Source: Sinotaia quadrata
Taxonomy: Eukaryota; Mollusca; Gastropoda; Architaenioglossa; Viviparidae
DNA: 64,000 nucleotides
NCBI GenBank assembly: GCA_028829895.1
Contig: CM054183.1
Location: forward strand, 14,913,975 to 14,977,974
Direction of reading: 5' to 3'
Of this stretch, positions 48,826-61,240 are shown in pieces. Both the position numbers and the translations under genes were made by a program. Position 1 is the first letter of the stretch. Each line of letters starts with the position of its first letter. The notes beneath the pieces are model-generated. The model saw nothing but the letters and a program-made list of their open reading frames with translations. It was not told the DNA's origin and did no database searches.

Positions 48826-49393
48826 ATATATATATATATATATATACACGCGTGATGTCATTTCTTATTGTAGCGAATTAAATGTCTAGAATATTCAATT
48901 TCCATTCACCTTTAAGTTTTGTAAGATTATTGTCAATTAATCGAATTAACTATTTCATTGACATTCTAAATAACAATCTTCAATAACATAAATGATTATT
49001 ATATTATTCTCAAATTGTCTTAGAAATATGTCGTACTCCTGATTTGAAAATAATTTTTTACTTACTGCACGTAATGAAACAAAAACACAGATGTTTCTTG
49101 AAGATATTTAGTGAACCTTAATATGACATTTTGTTTTTTAAAACCCTAAACAAACTGTAATATGTATTCCAACCATTTTCAAAATAATGAAAACAGTAGT
49201 AGATTATTTTGATGACGTAATCATGAAACGACCTAAAGTAGAAAGTGAATGATTGCACTCATAATTATAATTATATGATTTGATTTATATTTATTTGAAA
49301 ATTCATTTAATTGTCGATGTGTTTCTCGAGGTACGTAATATTTTAATGTCGATGTATGATTGTCGAAGTCCGTAATGTTTTTCTTCTGTGCAG

Positions 49394-49441
49394 ATTGTCT
49401 TGATCCCAGGAAGGTCAAGAATCCCTTCACCAATTTCTGCG
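49394..49441 (+). CDS. Exon A2, 16-codon cysteine module
   Basis: The exon has the same borders as exon A1 and is 48 bp. It differs from A1 in a few bases, including a Pro-to-Leu change after the first Cys. It is the first host exon after the giant insertion and is preceded by the usual CTTCTGTGCAG acceptor. Its 48 bases are identical to exon A3. Confidence 0.7.
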
Positions 49442-50929
49442 GTAAAAATTACTTTCTTTATTGTTTATAAGAGCTGCAGAGTATACATTTCCTGTAGGAT
49501 CTATATTATTGCAAGCATTATAATGACCATACATTTACAGTGGTACATTTTTGTGCAATTAATAAATAAATATATATATCCATGCAATTATTGTATACTC
49601 TTTATGCAATCTTTATTTTGATCCATTAAGTTTGTGCATTCATTTCATTGCCCTCAGTATTGTAAGCCATTCATTTCCTGTGTATATTGTGCTCAGTCAT
49701 TATTGTGATCCAGGTATTTCATGTAGGTACTAAATGCTATGTAATAATTAGTATGCATCCATTCAGTATTTACATCGGTTATAATAATTAGAGTAAAAAT
49801 TAATTTGAAATGCCAATGACCTTTTATAAAACACACAAATATATAAATAGGGCTAAATATAGCAACACAGCGTCAATAACGTCAGCAATTACTGTTAATG
49901 TATGTCTATTAATATTTAAAATTATATGTGTATAAATATATTCACATCTACATACACGCCCGACGAATCCGAATACTTGCGAAATTAATTTACTGAATGA
50001 ATCTGTTATTGCAGTGAAAATGTCTGACATAAATAAGCTTTTACTGTCAGTGGATGACATTTCAAAAATGCGATGATGTTCTTTAGGATTCTGTGGTCAT
50101 CATCACTATCTGCGTATGATTGACCAACAACATTCTTTTATGATATACAGTTATTTCGTTCTACATTACAAATATAATCTTTCAATTTCTTTTTGAATCT
50201 AATTATTAATACTACTAATAGTAGTTCATGTAGTAGTAGCAGTGGCAATAACAGTAGTATTAATAGTAATCGAATATAAAGTGACTTTACTCTTTACTAT
50301 AAAGAGTTTATTAAAATTAATTATCAAATGGATGTAGGTAGATGTAATTAATTTTCAATATAATGTAACATCTTATGGATATCCTATATATCGGTTCTCC
50401 TTTCTCCATTTTCTAATTTTGAGACTTTTAGACAATTATCTATTCTACATTTGTTATTTTGCCCGTTTCAGTGAATTATCAATTTTACAGTACACTAACA
50501 CAACATCACTATTATTCAATCCTTTTGCAAGTTATATTTAATAGTTTTGGATAGAAAACACTCTTGTAAATAGGAAATCACTTCCAAATCTGTGTTCAAT
50601 ATCACTTAGGTTAAATTGAAAGTTCAAACTAAGTTGATAAATTTTTTAAAATTTTAATCATACAAATAGAAATAAATTCTTTTTAATATTTTCTGTTTCC
50701 CTATAAGTAATAGAAGTTCCTGTTCTCTATTGTTTCAAGGATTTTTGAATGATGAGTTAGTTTTATATCCTGAATGTTTGATGTAACTATTATCAAGTGT
50801 TACTCTGAAAATTTAGCAATTAATATAACAAAATAATTTTAAAATAGTGAGAAGAAAATTTACTCTGTAACACTATCTATTTACTGAGTGTAATATAATA
50901 GCTTACTTTGAAGCATACCATGTCTACAG

Positions 50930-50992
50930 AATGCAGAGTACAAGAGGCATGTCCATTAGACCAGGTGCGCAACGTCAACACTTGCGAATGTG
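50930..50992 (+). CDS. Exon B2, 21-codon cysteine module
   Basis: Acceptor GTCTACAG, donor GTGAGT, 63 bp, phase 1. It encodes C-R-V-Q-E-A-C-P-L-D-Q-V-R-N, then T-C-E-C. The junction codon becomes Glu, so the preceding A module ends C-E-C. One codon shorter than B1. Confidence 0.7.
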
Positions 50993-51039
50993 GTGAGTCA
51001 AAATTAAGTAAATGTGAATAGAGAAGTAAGTTTGTCAGA

Positions 51040-51080
51040 TTACACACACCTACACAAACACACACACACACACACATACA
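51040..51080. repeat. CA-rich microsatellite at the uninterrupted insertion-site equivalent
   Basis: A short CA run is followed by CACGTGTATATCATATTGTA and the intron sequence that flanks the right side of the giant element at 48845. It shows the empty arrangement. Confidence 0.9.
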
Positions 51081-51622
51081 AACAAACACGTGTATATCAT
51101 ATTGTAGCGAACTAAATATCTAGTATACTCAATTTCCAGTCACCTTTAAGTTATGTAAGATTATTTCAATTTGAATTAACTAGTTCATTGACTTTCTAAA
51201 CAACAATCTTCAAGAACATAAATGATTATATTTATTATTCTCAAATTTGCTTAGAAATATGTCGTACTCCTAGTTTTAAAATGCATTTGTGCTTACTGCA
51301 CGTAATGAAACAAAAACACAGCTGTTTCTTGAACATATTTAGTGAACCTTAATATGATATTTCGTTTGTTGAAATCCTAAACAAACAGTAATACGTATTC
51401 CAACCATTTTCAAAACAATGAAAACAGTAGTAAATTATTTTGATGACGTAATCATAGACCTAATGTAGAAAGTGAATGAATGCTGTCATAATTATAATTA
51501 TATGATTTGTTTTTTATTTATTTTAAAATTCATTTCATTGTCGATGTGTGTTTCTCGAGGTACGTAATATTTTAATGTCGATGTATGATTGTCGAAGTCC
51601 GTAATATTTTTCTTTTGTGCAG

Positions 51623-51670
51623 ATTGTCTTGATCCCAGGAAGGTCAAGAATCCCTTCACCAATTTCTGCG
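51623..51670 (+). CDS. Exon A3, 16-codon cysteine module
   Basis: 48 bp, identical to exon A2, with the same splice borders. The preceding intron is only about 630 bp because no insertion is present in this unit. Confidence 0.7.
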
Positions 51671-52205
51671 GTAAAAATTACTTTCTTTATTGTTTATAAG
51701 ATCTGCAGAGTAATAATTTCCTGTATGATCTATATTATTGCAAGCATTATAATATATTCGCATGTTCACATCTACATACACGCCCACGACGAATTCGGAT
51801 ACTTGCGAAATTAATTTACTGAATGAACATGTCATTGCACTCTTGTAAATATGAACTCACTTCCAAATCTGTGTTCAATATCACTTAGGTTCCATTGAAA
51901 ACTCAAACTAAGTTGATAAAATTTCAATAGTTTAATCGTACAAATATATTAAAAAATATTTTTTATATTTTCAGTTTCCCTATAGGTCGTAGAAGTTCCT
52001 GTTCTCTATGTTTCAAGGATTTTTGAATGATGAGTTAGTTTTATTTCCTGAATGTATTATGTAATGTATCAAGTGTTACTCTGAAAATTTATCAATTAAT
52101 ATAAGAAAATAATTTTAAAATAGTGAGAGGAAAATTTCCTCTGTATCACAATTTATTTATTGAGTGTGATATAATAGCTTACTTTGAAGAATACCATGTC
52201 AACAG

Positions 52206-52268
52206 AATGCAGACAACAAGGGGCATGTCCATTTGACCAGGTGCGCAACTTGACAAATTGCGAATGTG
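52206..52268 (+). CDS. Exon B3, 21-codon cysteine module
   Basis: Acceptor GTCAACAG, donor GTGAGT, 63 bp, phase 1. It encodes C-R-Q-Q-G-A-C-P-F-D-Q-V-R-N, then N-C-E-C. The intron upstream is shortened relative to the unit with exon B2. Confidence 0.7.
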
Positions 52269-52310
52269 GTGAGTCAAAATTAAGACAATATGAATAAACA
52301 TTTTTATCAG

Positions 52311-52335
52311 ATTACACACACGCACACACACACAC

Positions 52336-52393
<58 letters not shown>
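52311..52393. repeat. (CA)n microsatellite after exon B3
   Basis: The long CA run is followed by GTATATACGTGTAAGTAATT and TTCTTATTGTAGTGAATT, a second uninterrupted equivalent of the insertion site. Confidence 0.95.
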
Positions 52394-52397
<4 letters not shown>

Positions 52398-52871
52398 CAC
52401 TCACACTGGTATATACGTGTAAGTAATTTCTTATTGTAGTGAATTAAATATCTAGGTTTTTCTATTTCCAGTCACCTTTATGTTTTGTAAGATTATTGTC
52501 ATTTTGACTTAACTATTTCATTGTCTTTTTTTTCTAAACAATAATCTTCAAGAACATCAATGATTATTCTCAAATATTTCTTAGCAGTATGTCATACGTC
52601 GGGAATTAAAATAAATTGTTATTTACTGCATTTAATGAAACAATAACACATATGTTCCTTGAAAATATTTAGTGAACCTTAATATGACATTTCGTTTGTT
52701 TACATCCTATATAAACAGTAATATGTTTTCCGACCATCTTCAAAAGAATGAAAACAGTAATAAATTATTTTGATGACGTAATCATGACTAGACCGATCAT
52801 AGAAAGTGATTGAATGGTCTCAAAATCATAATTATATGCTTTGTGTTTTATTTATTTAAAAATCCATTTCT

Positions 52872-53395
52872 TTGTCGATGTATGTTTCTCGAGGTGCGTA
52901 ATATGTTATTGTCGATGTATGTTTCTCGAGGTGTATAATATGTTATTGTCGATGTATGTTTCTCGAGGTGTATAATATGTTATTGTCGATGTATGTTTCT
53001 CGAGGTGTATAATATGTTATTGTCGATGTATGTTTCTCGAGGTGTATAATATGTTATTGTCGATGTATGTTTCTCGAGGTGTATAATATGTTATTGTCGA
53101 TGTATGTTTCTCGAGGTGTATAATATGTTATTGTCGATGTATGTTTCTCGAGGTGTATAATATGTTATTGTCGATGTATGTTTCTCGAGGTGTATAATAT
53201 GTTATTGTCGATGTATGTTTCTCGAGGTGTATAATATGTTATTGTCGATGTATGTTTCTCGAGGTGTATAATATGTTATTGTCGATGTATGTTTCTCGAG
53301 GTGTATAATATGTTATTGTCGATGTATGTTTCTCGGGGTGTATAATATGTTATTGTCGATGTATGTTTCTCGAGGTGCGTATTTTGTTATTTTCG
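52872..53395. repeat. 37-bp minisatellite, about 14 copies
   Basis: The unit contains GTCGATGTATGTTTCTCGAG and GTGTATAATATGTTATT. It is an amplified version of the sequence that normally lies 40-80 bases upstream of exon A (compare 20-60 and 49310-49350). Inner copies are almost identical. Confidence 0.95.
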
Positions 53396-53438
53396 ATGTA
53401 TGATTGTCAATGTCCGTAATATATTTTCCTCCGTGCAT

Positions 53439-53470
53439 ATTGTCAAAAGTCTCTTCACCAAATGTCTGCG
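53439..53470 (+). pseudogene. Decayed exon A4
   Basis: The remnant of an A exon is reduced to 32 bases by an internal deletion. The acceptor CAG has become CAT, and the length is no longer a multiple of three. The donor GTAAAA is retained. It is probably skipped. Because all exons are phase 1, skipping keeps the frame from exon B3 to exon B4. Confidence 0.75.
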
Positions 53471-55190
53471 GTAAAAATTACTTTCTATATTGTTTATAGA
53501 GCTGCAGAGTATACATTTTCTAGGATCTACATTATTGCAAATATTATAATGACCATACATTTCCGGTTATACATTTTGTGCAATCAGTATTTTCATCTAT
53601 GCATTTCTGTATACATTTTATGCATTTATTACAGTAATCAATGCATTTCTCTATATGTTTATTCAATAATTTTAGTGATCCATAAATTTCCTGTATATAT
53701 TGTATGCAGTTATTATTGTTGTCCATCATTTCGTGTAGGTACTAAATGCTAAATAATAATTAGTGTGTATCCATTCAGCATTTATATCGTTTATATAATA
53801 AAAGTAAAAATGTTTTGAAATTCCACTGACCTTTTAGAAACCACACAAATATTTAAATAGGGCTCAATAACGTCAGCAATTACTGTTAATGCATGTCTAT
53901 TAAGGTTTAGAATGATTTGTGTATAAATATATATATGCACGTACACACATACATACACATAAATGCACACACAGCGAATTTTGATGTTTCCGAAATTAAT
54001 TTACTGAAAGCACCTGTTATTGCAGTGAAAATGTCTGACATAAACATGCTTTTACTGTCATTGGTTGACATATAATCTTTCAATTTCTTTTAAAATCTAA
54101 TTATTAATACTAATAGTACTGCCTGTAACAGTAGTAGTAGGAGTATTCGAATGTAAAGTGCCTTGCCTGTTTACTATAATGAGGTTATTAAATTAATTAT
54201 TTAATTAATGCCAATCAGATTACATTAATTACCAATATAATGTGAAATCTATTTGAAAATCATAAATATCGGTTCTACTTTGATCAATTTTATAATTTTG
54301 TGACTTTTCCCATTTAGACATTGATCAATTGCTCAGTTTGTATTTTACCATTTCAGTGAATTATTAATTTTCAGTACACTAACACAACATCACAATTATT
54401 AAATTGCAAGTTATATTTAATCGTTTTGGATAGGAAACACTCTTGTAAACATGAAATCACTTCCAAATCTGAGTTCAGTATCACTTGGGTTCCATTCAAG
54501 CCTCAAATTAAGATGATAAAAATCAATAGTTTCAATATTTCAAATGGATAAAATAAATCATTTTAATATTTTCAGTTTCACTATAAGTAATACCAGTACC
54601 TGTTCTCCCTATGGATTTTTGACTGATGAGTTAGTTTTATTTCATGAAAGTTTGATGTAACTATTATTAGACTGATATCAACTTAATTCATTGCCTTGAG
54701 TTGCTCAACCACAATTTGCCATCAATTATTAACTTCATTCTTAGTCGTAAGGCAATTGGAACGAAAGCCATAACTCTAGTTTGCAACTGGAACAACTTCA
54801 GACGTTACTGTCTCAGCATGAGGCACTTACAGTCGTAACCCAAAGACGATACGACTTAGTACAGACACCTTACATCTTAGTACATTCACCTTACAACTTA
54901 GTACATAATGCCTTACAGTTTTAGTACATCCACTTTACAACATAGTAAATACAAAATAATACATATACTTTGCAACTAAGCACTTACAACTTAATACGTG
55001 CATCTTACAACTAAGTAAATACACATTACAACTTAGCACGTATTAGTTATAGCTTTGCAGATAGAGCACGCGATACAGGCAATGCGACTTATTTACAAGA
55101 GTATCTACCACTCTCTGTTAAGTTTCAACTTACGAATAACCCCACTGATATTCCGATGAACGGTTTTATCCCGTGAAACGTTTCACGTCA

Positions 55191-55680
55191 AATACTCTTT
55201 TAAGTGTTCGCAGAGCAGAATGTTTTTAGATTCGGTTATATACACATCTACTACCCAAATACTCTTTTAAGTGTTCGCAGAGCAGAACGTTTTTAGATTC
55301 GGTTATATGCACATCTACTACCCAAATACTCTTTTAAGTGTTCGCAGAGCAGAATGTTATTAGATTCGGTTATATACACATCTACTACCCAAATACTCTT
55401 TTAAGTGTTCGCAGAGCAGAATGTTATTAGATTCGGTTATATACACATCTACTACCCAAATACTCTTTTAAGTGTTCGCAGAGCAGAATGTTTTTAGATT
55501 CATCTAGAGACAACGGTTATATACACATCTACTACCCAGGACAAACAATAGAAATATCTAAATATTTTTATATATGTGCAGAATGTTTTTAGATTCATCT
55601 AGAGACAACGGTTATATACACATCTACTACCCAGGCCAAACAATAGAAATATCTAAAATATTTTAATATATGTGCAGAAT
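55191..55680. repeat. 67-bp tandem repeat (5 copies) grading into 95-bp repeat (2 copies)
   Basis: The 67-bp unit carries AATACTCTTTTAAGTGTTCG and CACATCTACTACCC. Two longer units add CATCTAGAGACAACGG and AAACAATAGAAATATCTAAA. Confidence 0.93.
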
Positions 55681-55754
55681 GCTTCAGAAAAACGTGTCCT
55701 TTGAATATGATATTGGACACCAACATATGTCAATGCTGTACGTATACGTGTGTG

Positions 55755-55870
55755 AATCTATCTATCTATATCTATCTATATATCCATCCATCCATCTATC
55801 TGTCTGTCTGTCTATATATCTATCTATCTATCCATCCATCTTTCTATGTATCTATCTATCTATCTATATA

Positions 55871-55937
<67 letters not shown>

Positions 55938-56130
55938 AATATATCTACCCATCTGTCTGTCTATCTGTCTATCAATGATGATTATTATGATGACGATGAT
56001 AACGATGATGATAATGGAAAACTGAAAGCAGAATTATTCTATCTATCTTTAATATATCTACCTATCTGTCTATCTGTCTATCAATTATGATGATGATGAT
56101 GACGATGATGATGATAATAATAATAACCTG
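55755..56130. repeat. Mixed (TCTA)n, (CCAT)n, (CTGT)n, (CT)n and (GAT)n low-complexity tract
   Basis: These are runs of simple tetranucleotides, a CT run of about 55 bases and GAT-rich trinucleotides. The long open frames over it are repeat translations. Confidence 0.95.
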
Positions 56131-56225
56131 ATATTCTTTAGCCGTGAAACGAAAGTTTTTGATATGTCAACTTCATTCCATTACACTGAGATACTTTTTA
56201 ACGTTCTTGTATTTATGTCGTGCAG

Positions 56226-56291
56226 ACTGTCCGATTATCTTGCCATGCCCCTCAGCACTACCGATCTTTAATATCAGGTCCTGTGAGTGTG
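56226..56291 (+). CDS. Exon B4, diverged B-type cysteine module
   Basis: Acceptor GTCGTGCAG, donor GTGAGT, 66 bp, phase 1. It encodes D-C-P-I-I-L-P-C-P, then S-C-E-C, keeping the C-x5-C-x11-C-x-C pattern of exons B1-B3 although most other residues differ. The flanking introns are unlike the duplicated unit. It may be the older, single-copy member from which the array expanded, or an edge copy that escaped homogenisation. Confidence 0.65.
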
Positions 56292-59037
56292 GTGAGTCAT
56301 GCTTAGCCAGCCATTGTTTAGTCATAGCATTCAAGCAATATTTGACTGTCTCAACCGCTTACATGTCTCCTCTCATAAGAAGTAATGCTTTTCATTTTTT
56401 ATTTGTATCTACTATATCTCTTTTCGACACACTATTTAATGAAACTTGCAGGATTGTTTTAATTAAATTTATCCTCACCTACAAAATTAAAGTTTTCATA
56501 GTATTCCACTTGAACGTAGAATTCATTATGATTATTGAATGTAAATGCATTCCCATTACTGTCGAGCAGAGATAATTGGAAAGTGCCTGACCGATGAGGT
56601 CATAAATCCAGTTAGCAATCATTGTGATATGTTTCTTTCAATTGGATAATTGTGTTATATATCTTTACAATTATATTCTTTATACTGTTAAAGTAAAATC
56701 GTAGGCCGATTTTTAAGAAAATATTACAGTAAATCTGTAGTACTAAAACAAAACTGTTTTTAATTTCTTTTTTTTATTCTACATGCTTTTATTGTTAACT
56801 ACAGACCAGCTATAAGTAATTGTATTTTTGTTGCCTGTGGAGATGAAACTCAATCAATCACTCAATCAATCAATCAATCTATCTATCTATCTATCTATCA
56901 AGCTATCTATCTATCTTGTCCCTATTTTTAAACTTAATTATTATATAGTTTGTTAAATGTCAATGTGTCGTGACCTATGATGATATTTCTAAAAGTAACA
57001 ACTCAGGTGAAGGATGTGCTATCATGTGCTGATGTAGTCCAAACCAATCCAGAGTTAATGAGTAATTTTTTGCTATCCAATAGTTTAATAACAAATAACG
57101 AACCTGCCAAAGGGCAGAGACTGAAACGTACCTGCTGAAGAAAGTTATATATTCTAATAACTTTGATTTTGATGTAATTAAAGTTCTGTCATGAAGGGGT
57201 GATCATTAAATTAATGCTGAGTTCACTTATTGATTGATTGAGAGAGAATGGACTTAGTAATATTTAATACACTTTGCTATTGATATATTAAATTTGTAAT
57301 TTAATGTAAAGATGTAGTATGGGAAAAGACTATTATTTCTAAAATTGTGAAATATGACACTTGTATGTAATATGTTAAACACATGCATCATTTCTAGAAG
57401 AAACGTGTTTGTAATTGATTATGTTGTATTTATTTATGTTGCACAGATGTATCTGTTAATAAATATTGTTGAAGGAATCATAAGTTGAGGATGATTGTAA
57501 GAAAGAATGGAGAATAGAGATGACTTGGAACTTAGCACTGCTCTCTGATATGATGTTTCAGAAAAGAGCAAGCCTTTTTTTTCTTTTTCTTCTTTGTACA
57601 CTTGTGATGGATTCAAGAAGTTTCCATCATAGAGTGTGGCAGTTGTGTTGATTCACTGTACCCTGTTTGTGTGTGTCAGCAATGCTAGAGGTTCATTACT
57701 GTGATTGCCTACTCAAGAAGCTAATATGGCAAACTTGCCTGGATTAGTCTCAAGGGATCTACAGTGTTGGAACATGCTACGAAGAGCTTAGAAGAGCAGT
57801 GGAAGATTGACTTTACTATTGCAGACATTGTGATATTGTTATAAAAGCACGGCGAACGACTGTTGCAGATTTCATCATTGAACACATTATGTACAAACTA
57901 TTATAATATCACTCTATAATTCCATTTCTTCTGTGATAAGAATAGCCATGTTATTTATGTTGATACTAACTAGACCGTTGAATCATTTATTAGGACATAA
58001 GTCTGAACAGGTATTGGAAATACTTGCATGTTGTTTCATAGAATATTAATGTCAAATAATCTGTCAATTGTATTTGTCATATGTATATTTGATTTGCTGA
58101 TTTAATAATTTAATTGTTAAAGTTATTAACCATCTTGCACATATTATTAAATTATATGTTGGAGTGACCGTGGGTGGATGGGGGCTAATTAAATATAATT
58201 AAAGACGGATTTGTTACTCCTTTAGCAAGAAGTTTCCACCTGAAAAAATATTGTGTGACAGTAAAACGTCTGTCTTATTGTTGTGGACTCCAAATTTTGA
58301 TTAGACAATAGAATTCTCACAGCAGGTAAACTTTTGATCTCAGCCCATTGGCTGGTCTCGTTCTAGTAAATTTTAATCATCGGATAATAAAAACTACTCA
58401 TCCATTTGGAAATGGTTTGGATTGCATCAGCAATTTCTAGCATATTCTCAACTCAAATTGTTTACTCCAACTCTGACACAAAAATACCATCATAAGGAGT
58501 GCCCAAGGTCGGGTCACTTCGACAATTTAAATGTTTATGTAACAATTAAGTCTAGAAATAGGGATAGGCAAATTTACTCCTCCACAGACTGTATAAAATA
58601 CACACGAAACTCCTAAAACATAATGATAACCTCATTACACATTATAGGCGTTTGCTCATGTGCCAAAATGGACTTGTTAGAAATATGTCACTAGTCTTCA
58701 TTGCCGATATCAACACGCATTTACAACTGCACATTGTCAAATACGTCACTAGTCTTCATTGCCGATATCAAAACGCATTTACAACTGCACATTGTCAAAT
58801 ACGTCACTAGTCTTCATTGCCGATATCAACACGCATTTACAACTGCACATTGTCAAATACGTCACTAGTCTTCATTGCCGATATCAACACGCATTTACAA
58901 CTGCACATTGTCAAATACGTCACTAGTCTTCATTGCCGATATCAACACGCATTTACAACTGCACATTGTCAAATACGTCAGCAAGGAAGAAGTGCACATC
59001 TCAACAGATATATTTAAATAGCTACTTCGTCTTGCAG
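56292..59037. other. Host intron, no exon recognised
   Basis: About 2.7 kb holding a (CAAT)n/(TCTA)n tract at 56850-56925 and the 58-bp minisatellite. The rest is AT-rich with no supported exon. Confidence 0.5.
58687..58980. repeat. 58-bp minisatellite, 5 copies
   Basis: The unit includes GTCACTAGTCTTCATTGCCG and ACGCATTTACAACTGCACAT. It recurs exactly at 58-base spacing and ends about 60 bases before the EGF exon. Confidence 0.95.
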
Positions 59038-59241
59038 AGCCAGAACCGAGAACTGGACCTGCGACAACAACAACAGCGACTACTACCGTTTCAATCTCCA
59101 CACAACCACCCAATAAATGCCTCCCGCAAGATTCTCGGTGTCAGAATGGACAGCCGGCTTACCGAGACTGCAAAGGTCGCTGCGTGTGTGCGTGTGACGA
59201 GCGCCTCTACACGGGAATTTACTGCGAGATTCGCGTTGAAC
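59038..59241 (+). CDS. Exon: Thr-rich linker and EGF-like module
   Basis: The exon is 204 bp, with acceptor CGTCTTGCAG, donor GTAAGT and phase 1. It opens with a linker rich in Pro and Thr (a run of Thr and Ala codons, likely O-glycosylated). An eight-Cys EGF-like module follows: K-C-L-P-Q-D-S-R-C-Q-N-G, then D-C-K-G-R-C-V-C-A-C, then Y-T-G-I-Y-C. The frame is fixed by joining to the next exon at codon CCT. Other frames over this interval are open but give no cysteine pattern. EGF-like modules next to chitin-binding modules fit a secreted matrix protein. Confidence 0.8.
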
Positions 59242-60074
59242 GTAAGTGAGCACTTTTTATATGTGTGTGTGTTTGTGTGTGTGTTTGTTTGTGTGTGTGT
59301 GTGTGTGTGTGCCATGTGGGGAAAAAAGTGTTGTTTAGATGTTAGTGTATGCATGCGATGGGTAAACCCTAAGTTACGTGTACACGTGACAAATGAATGT
59401 GCCAGTAGTGTATAGATAACCTACCGCGTTTAACACAAAACACATTTTCTCTTTCTCTCCCCCCCCCCTCAACCACACAAATAAACACCACACACACACA
59501 CACATACATAATATTTAGTGGGTAGAATGCCAGCGTTATTTATTTTATGTATGACTATCTTGGAACTAATAATGAACGATTGCAATTATTTTCAAGTTCT
59601 CGTAAAATACCAATGTGGATGCGAATTAAGATTAATTTGAGAATTTAACAAATATATTTTATTTCCCTTCGTTTACTGTTGCTACGTGCGTTTTTTCTCT
59701 GTGAGTATGTGTGCGCAAATATGTGTGTCCGAAAAACAAGACAAACCTGTCCGAAAATTTTAAAACTTTCTGGACATTTATGTTTCTATCCGGATAAAAT
59801 TATAAATATGTTCGTACTATTAATCTACACACATTATAATGGTTGTATGTATGCATAAATGTAATTTTTATACATAGAAGCACGCACAGACAAACATATT
59901 TATTTAGGCTACAAATGTAGGACCAGCATGCATGGCTAGGAAATTTACTCTTGCTTGGGAAGAAAAAGAAAACCTTAAAGAAACAGATGGCAAACAGATT
60001 GTTCGTTCTTTTTAAAACTGTGTGTCTGTTCTTTTAAAATTTAAAAAAAACAATATATCTTATTTATCACACAG
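59242..60074. other. Host intron with TG repeat
   Basis: The intron has a short TG/TTTG tract at 59262-59310, a C run at 59460-59468 and a CA run near 59490. Nothing else is recognised. Confidence 0.6.
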
Positions 60075-60284
60075 CTCAACTCTGCGACAACTGCACATTC
60101 CAGAACGGTGCCTACCTTGCAGCGGTAAAAGGTCGATGTGACATGTTCGTCGTATGCCATCCACTGAACCCACAGAACACCCGGTTTGATGCCAAGGTTC
60201 AATTCTGCCCCGCGGGAACCATCTTTCAGCGTCGTGGAACCAGCCTGGGATGTTTTGGAATCGGAGAGGGGACCTGCCCAGTCG
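60075..60284 (+). CDS. Exon: chitin-binding (peritrophin-A/CBM14-like) module 1
   Basis: 210 bp, acceptor ATCACACAG, donor GTAAGT, phase 1 at both ends. It encodes a 70-residue module with Cys in L-C-D-N-C, G-R-C, V-V-C, Q-F-C-P-A-G, L-G-C and G-T-C-P. The F-x-V-C-x and F-C-P-A-G-T-x-F elements are typical of type-2 chitin-binding domains. Binding to chitin in an extracellular matrix is inferred from the family. Confidence 0.85.
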
Positions 60285-61063
60285 GTAAGTAGATGTGAAG
60301 TTTCACGATCAGAAGTGAAGTTTCGACCACCGAAAATAGATGAACAGTCTCACGATCGGAAGTCTCGACTACCGGAAGTAGATGAGCAGTCCCACGATCA
60401 AAGTGAAGTTTCGACTACCGGAAGTAGATGTCAGAGCTAGTCTATCCTACTCCATTGGAGATTGATTTGATCGTTTGATAATCGCCTATAGACGTCTATG
60501 AAAACCGCTATCGCAAACTCCTGTGTGGTTGACAGAAAATGGAAATAGATTTCAATCTTTTGCTGTTCATCTACCGGTTCCTTCATCTTGCGATTACCTT
60601 AACTGACATTGATTATATAATTATCAAAAAAAATAACAATGAATTCCATATATTTTTTTTATATTTTAATTTGTCTTGATGTTTTGTTGTTGTCTTTTGT
60701 GTATTATGTGTGTTGGGTGTGTGTGGGTGGGTGGGGGTGTTTCTATGTGTAGACGTGCAAGATACTGACATGGACCCGTGCAAAAGAAAACAGTCTGAAA
60801 TGACTGCGTTTGTATGTATATAGTACATAAAGTTACATGTGTCTTTGTTCTCCTCTGTGCAGCGTGGTATGATACACGCCACACTTTTCATTTTCTTTGC
60901 TCTTGCACAAACAAATACTCGTACTGAAAATAAGAATCTTAAAATAGCAACTTAAGGCTTTTGAAAATTATTGTTCATTAGAGTGATGGTTGTTCGCATT
61001 TAACTTGGGAAATTCGGCAAAACATTTTAATCACTTTTGCCTTTTCTCTGCTCAACTGTCCAG
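60285..61063. other. Host intron with short local repeats
   Basis: From 60300 to 60430 three degenerate copies of a 50-60 bp sequence contain GAAGTTTCGACTACCGGAAG-like blocks. A T- and TG-rich stretch follows. No exon was found. Confidence 0.6.
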
Positions 61064-61240
61064 ATCCTTGTCGGACACTGGGAGTTGGAGGCAGGTACGG
61101 GCACTTCAGAGAGTGTGGTCGTTACTTTGAGTGTTCAAACGGTGCCACTGCTGTCTTGAAATGCTGTCCAGAGGGTCAAGGGTTTGATTCCGTTACAAAT
61201 CAATGCGCGCCGGATTTCAACTGCCCTAACACCTGCGCAG
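61064..61240 (+). CDS. Exon: chitin-binding module 2
   Basis: 177 bp, acceptor AACTGTCCAG, donor GTAAGC, phase 1. It encodes D-P-C-R, then H-F-R-E-C-G-R-Y-F-E-C, then C-C-P-E-G-Q-G-F-D and N-Q-C. This is the canonical six-Cys plus aromatic arrangement of peritrophin-A domains, with extra Cys. It is the clearest domain match of the host gene. Confidence 0.9.

Larger units (their letters stand above)
53471..56225. other. Host intron with residual unit sequence and tandem repeats
   Basis: The bases up to about 54665 align with the A-to-B intron of the duplicated unit and then diverge before the place where exon B would lie. No exon was found there. The rest contains the repeats listed separately. 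Confidence 0.6.

Noticed and set aside
52872..53395. CRISPR-like regular array
   Set aside because: The 37-bp units are contiguous with no unique spacers and derive from intron sequence. It is a minisatellite. The same applies to the 58-bp and 67-bp arrays.
56144..56575. A 143-codon open frame across exon B4
   Set aside because: It reads through good splice sites on both sides. Only 56226-56291 carries the cysteine pattern shared with other B exons.
58933..59415. A 160-codon open frame over the EGF exon
   Set aside because: It is in a different frame from the cysteine-bearing, splice-compatible one and includes minisatellite and TG-repeat translation.
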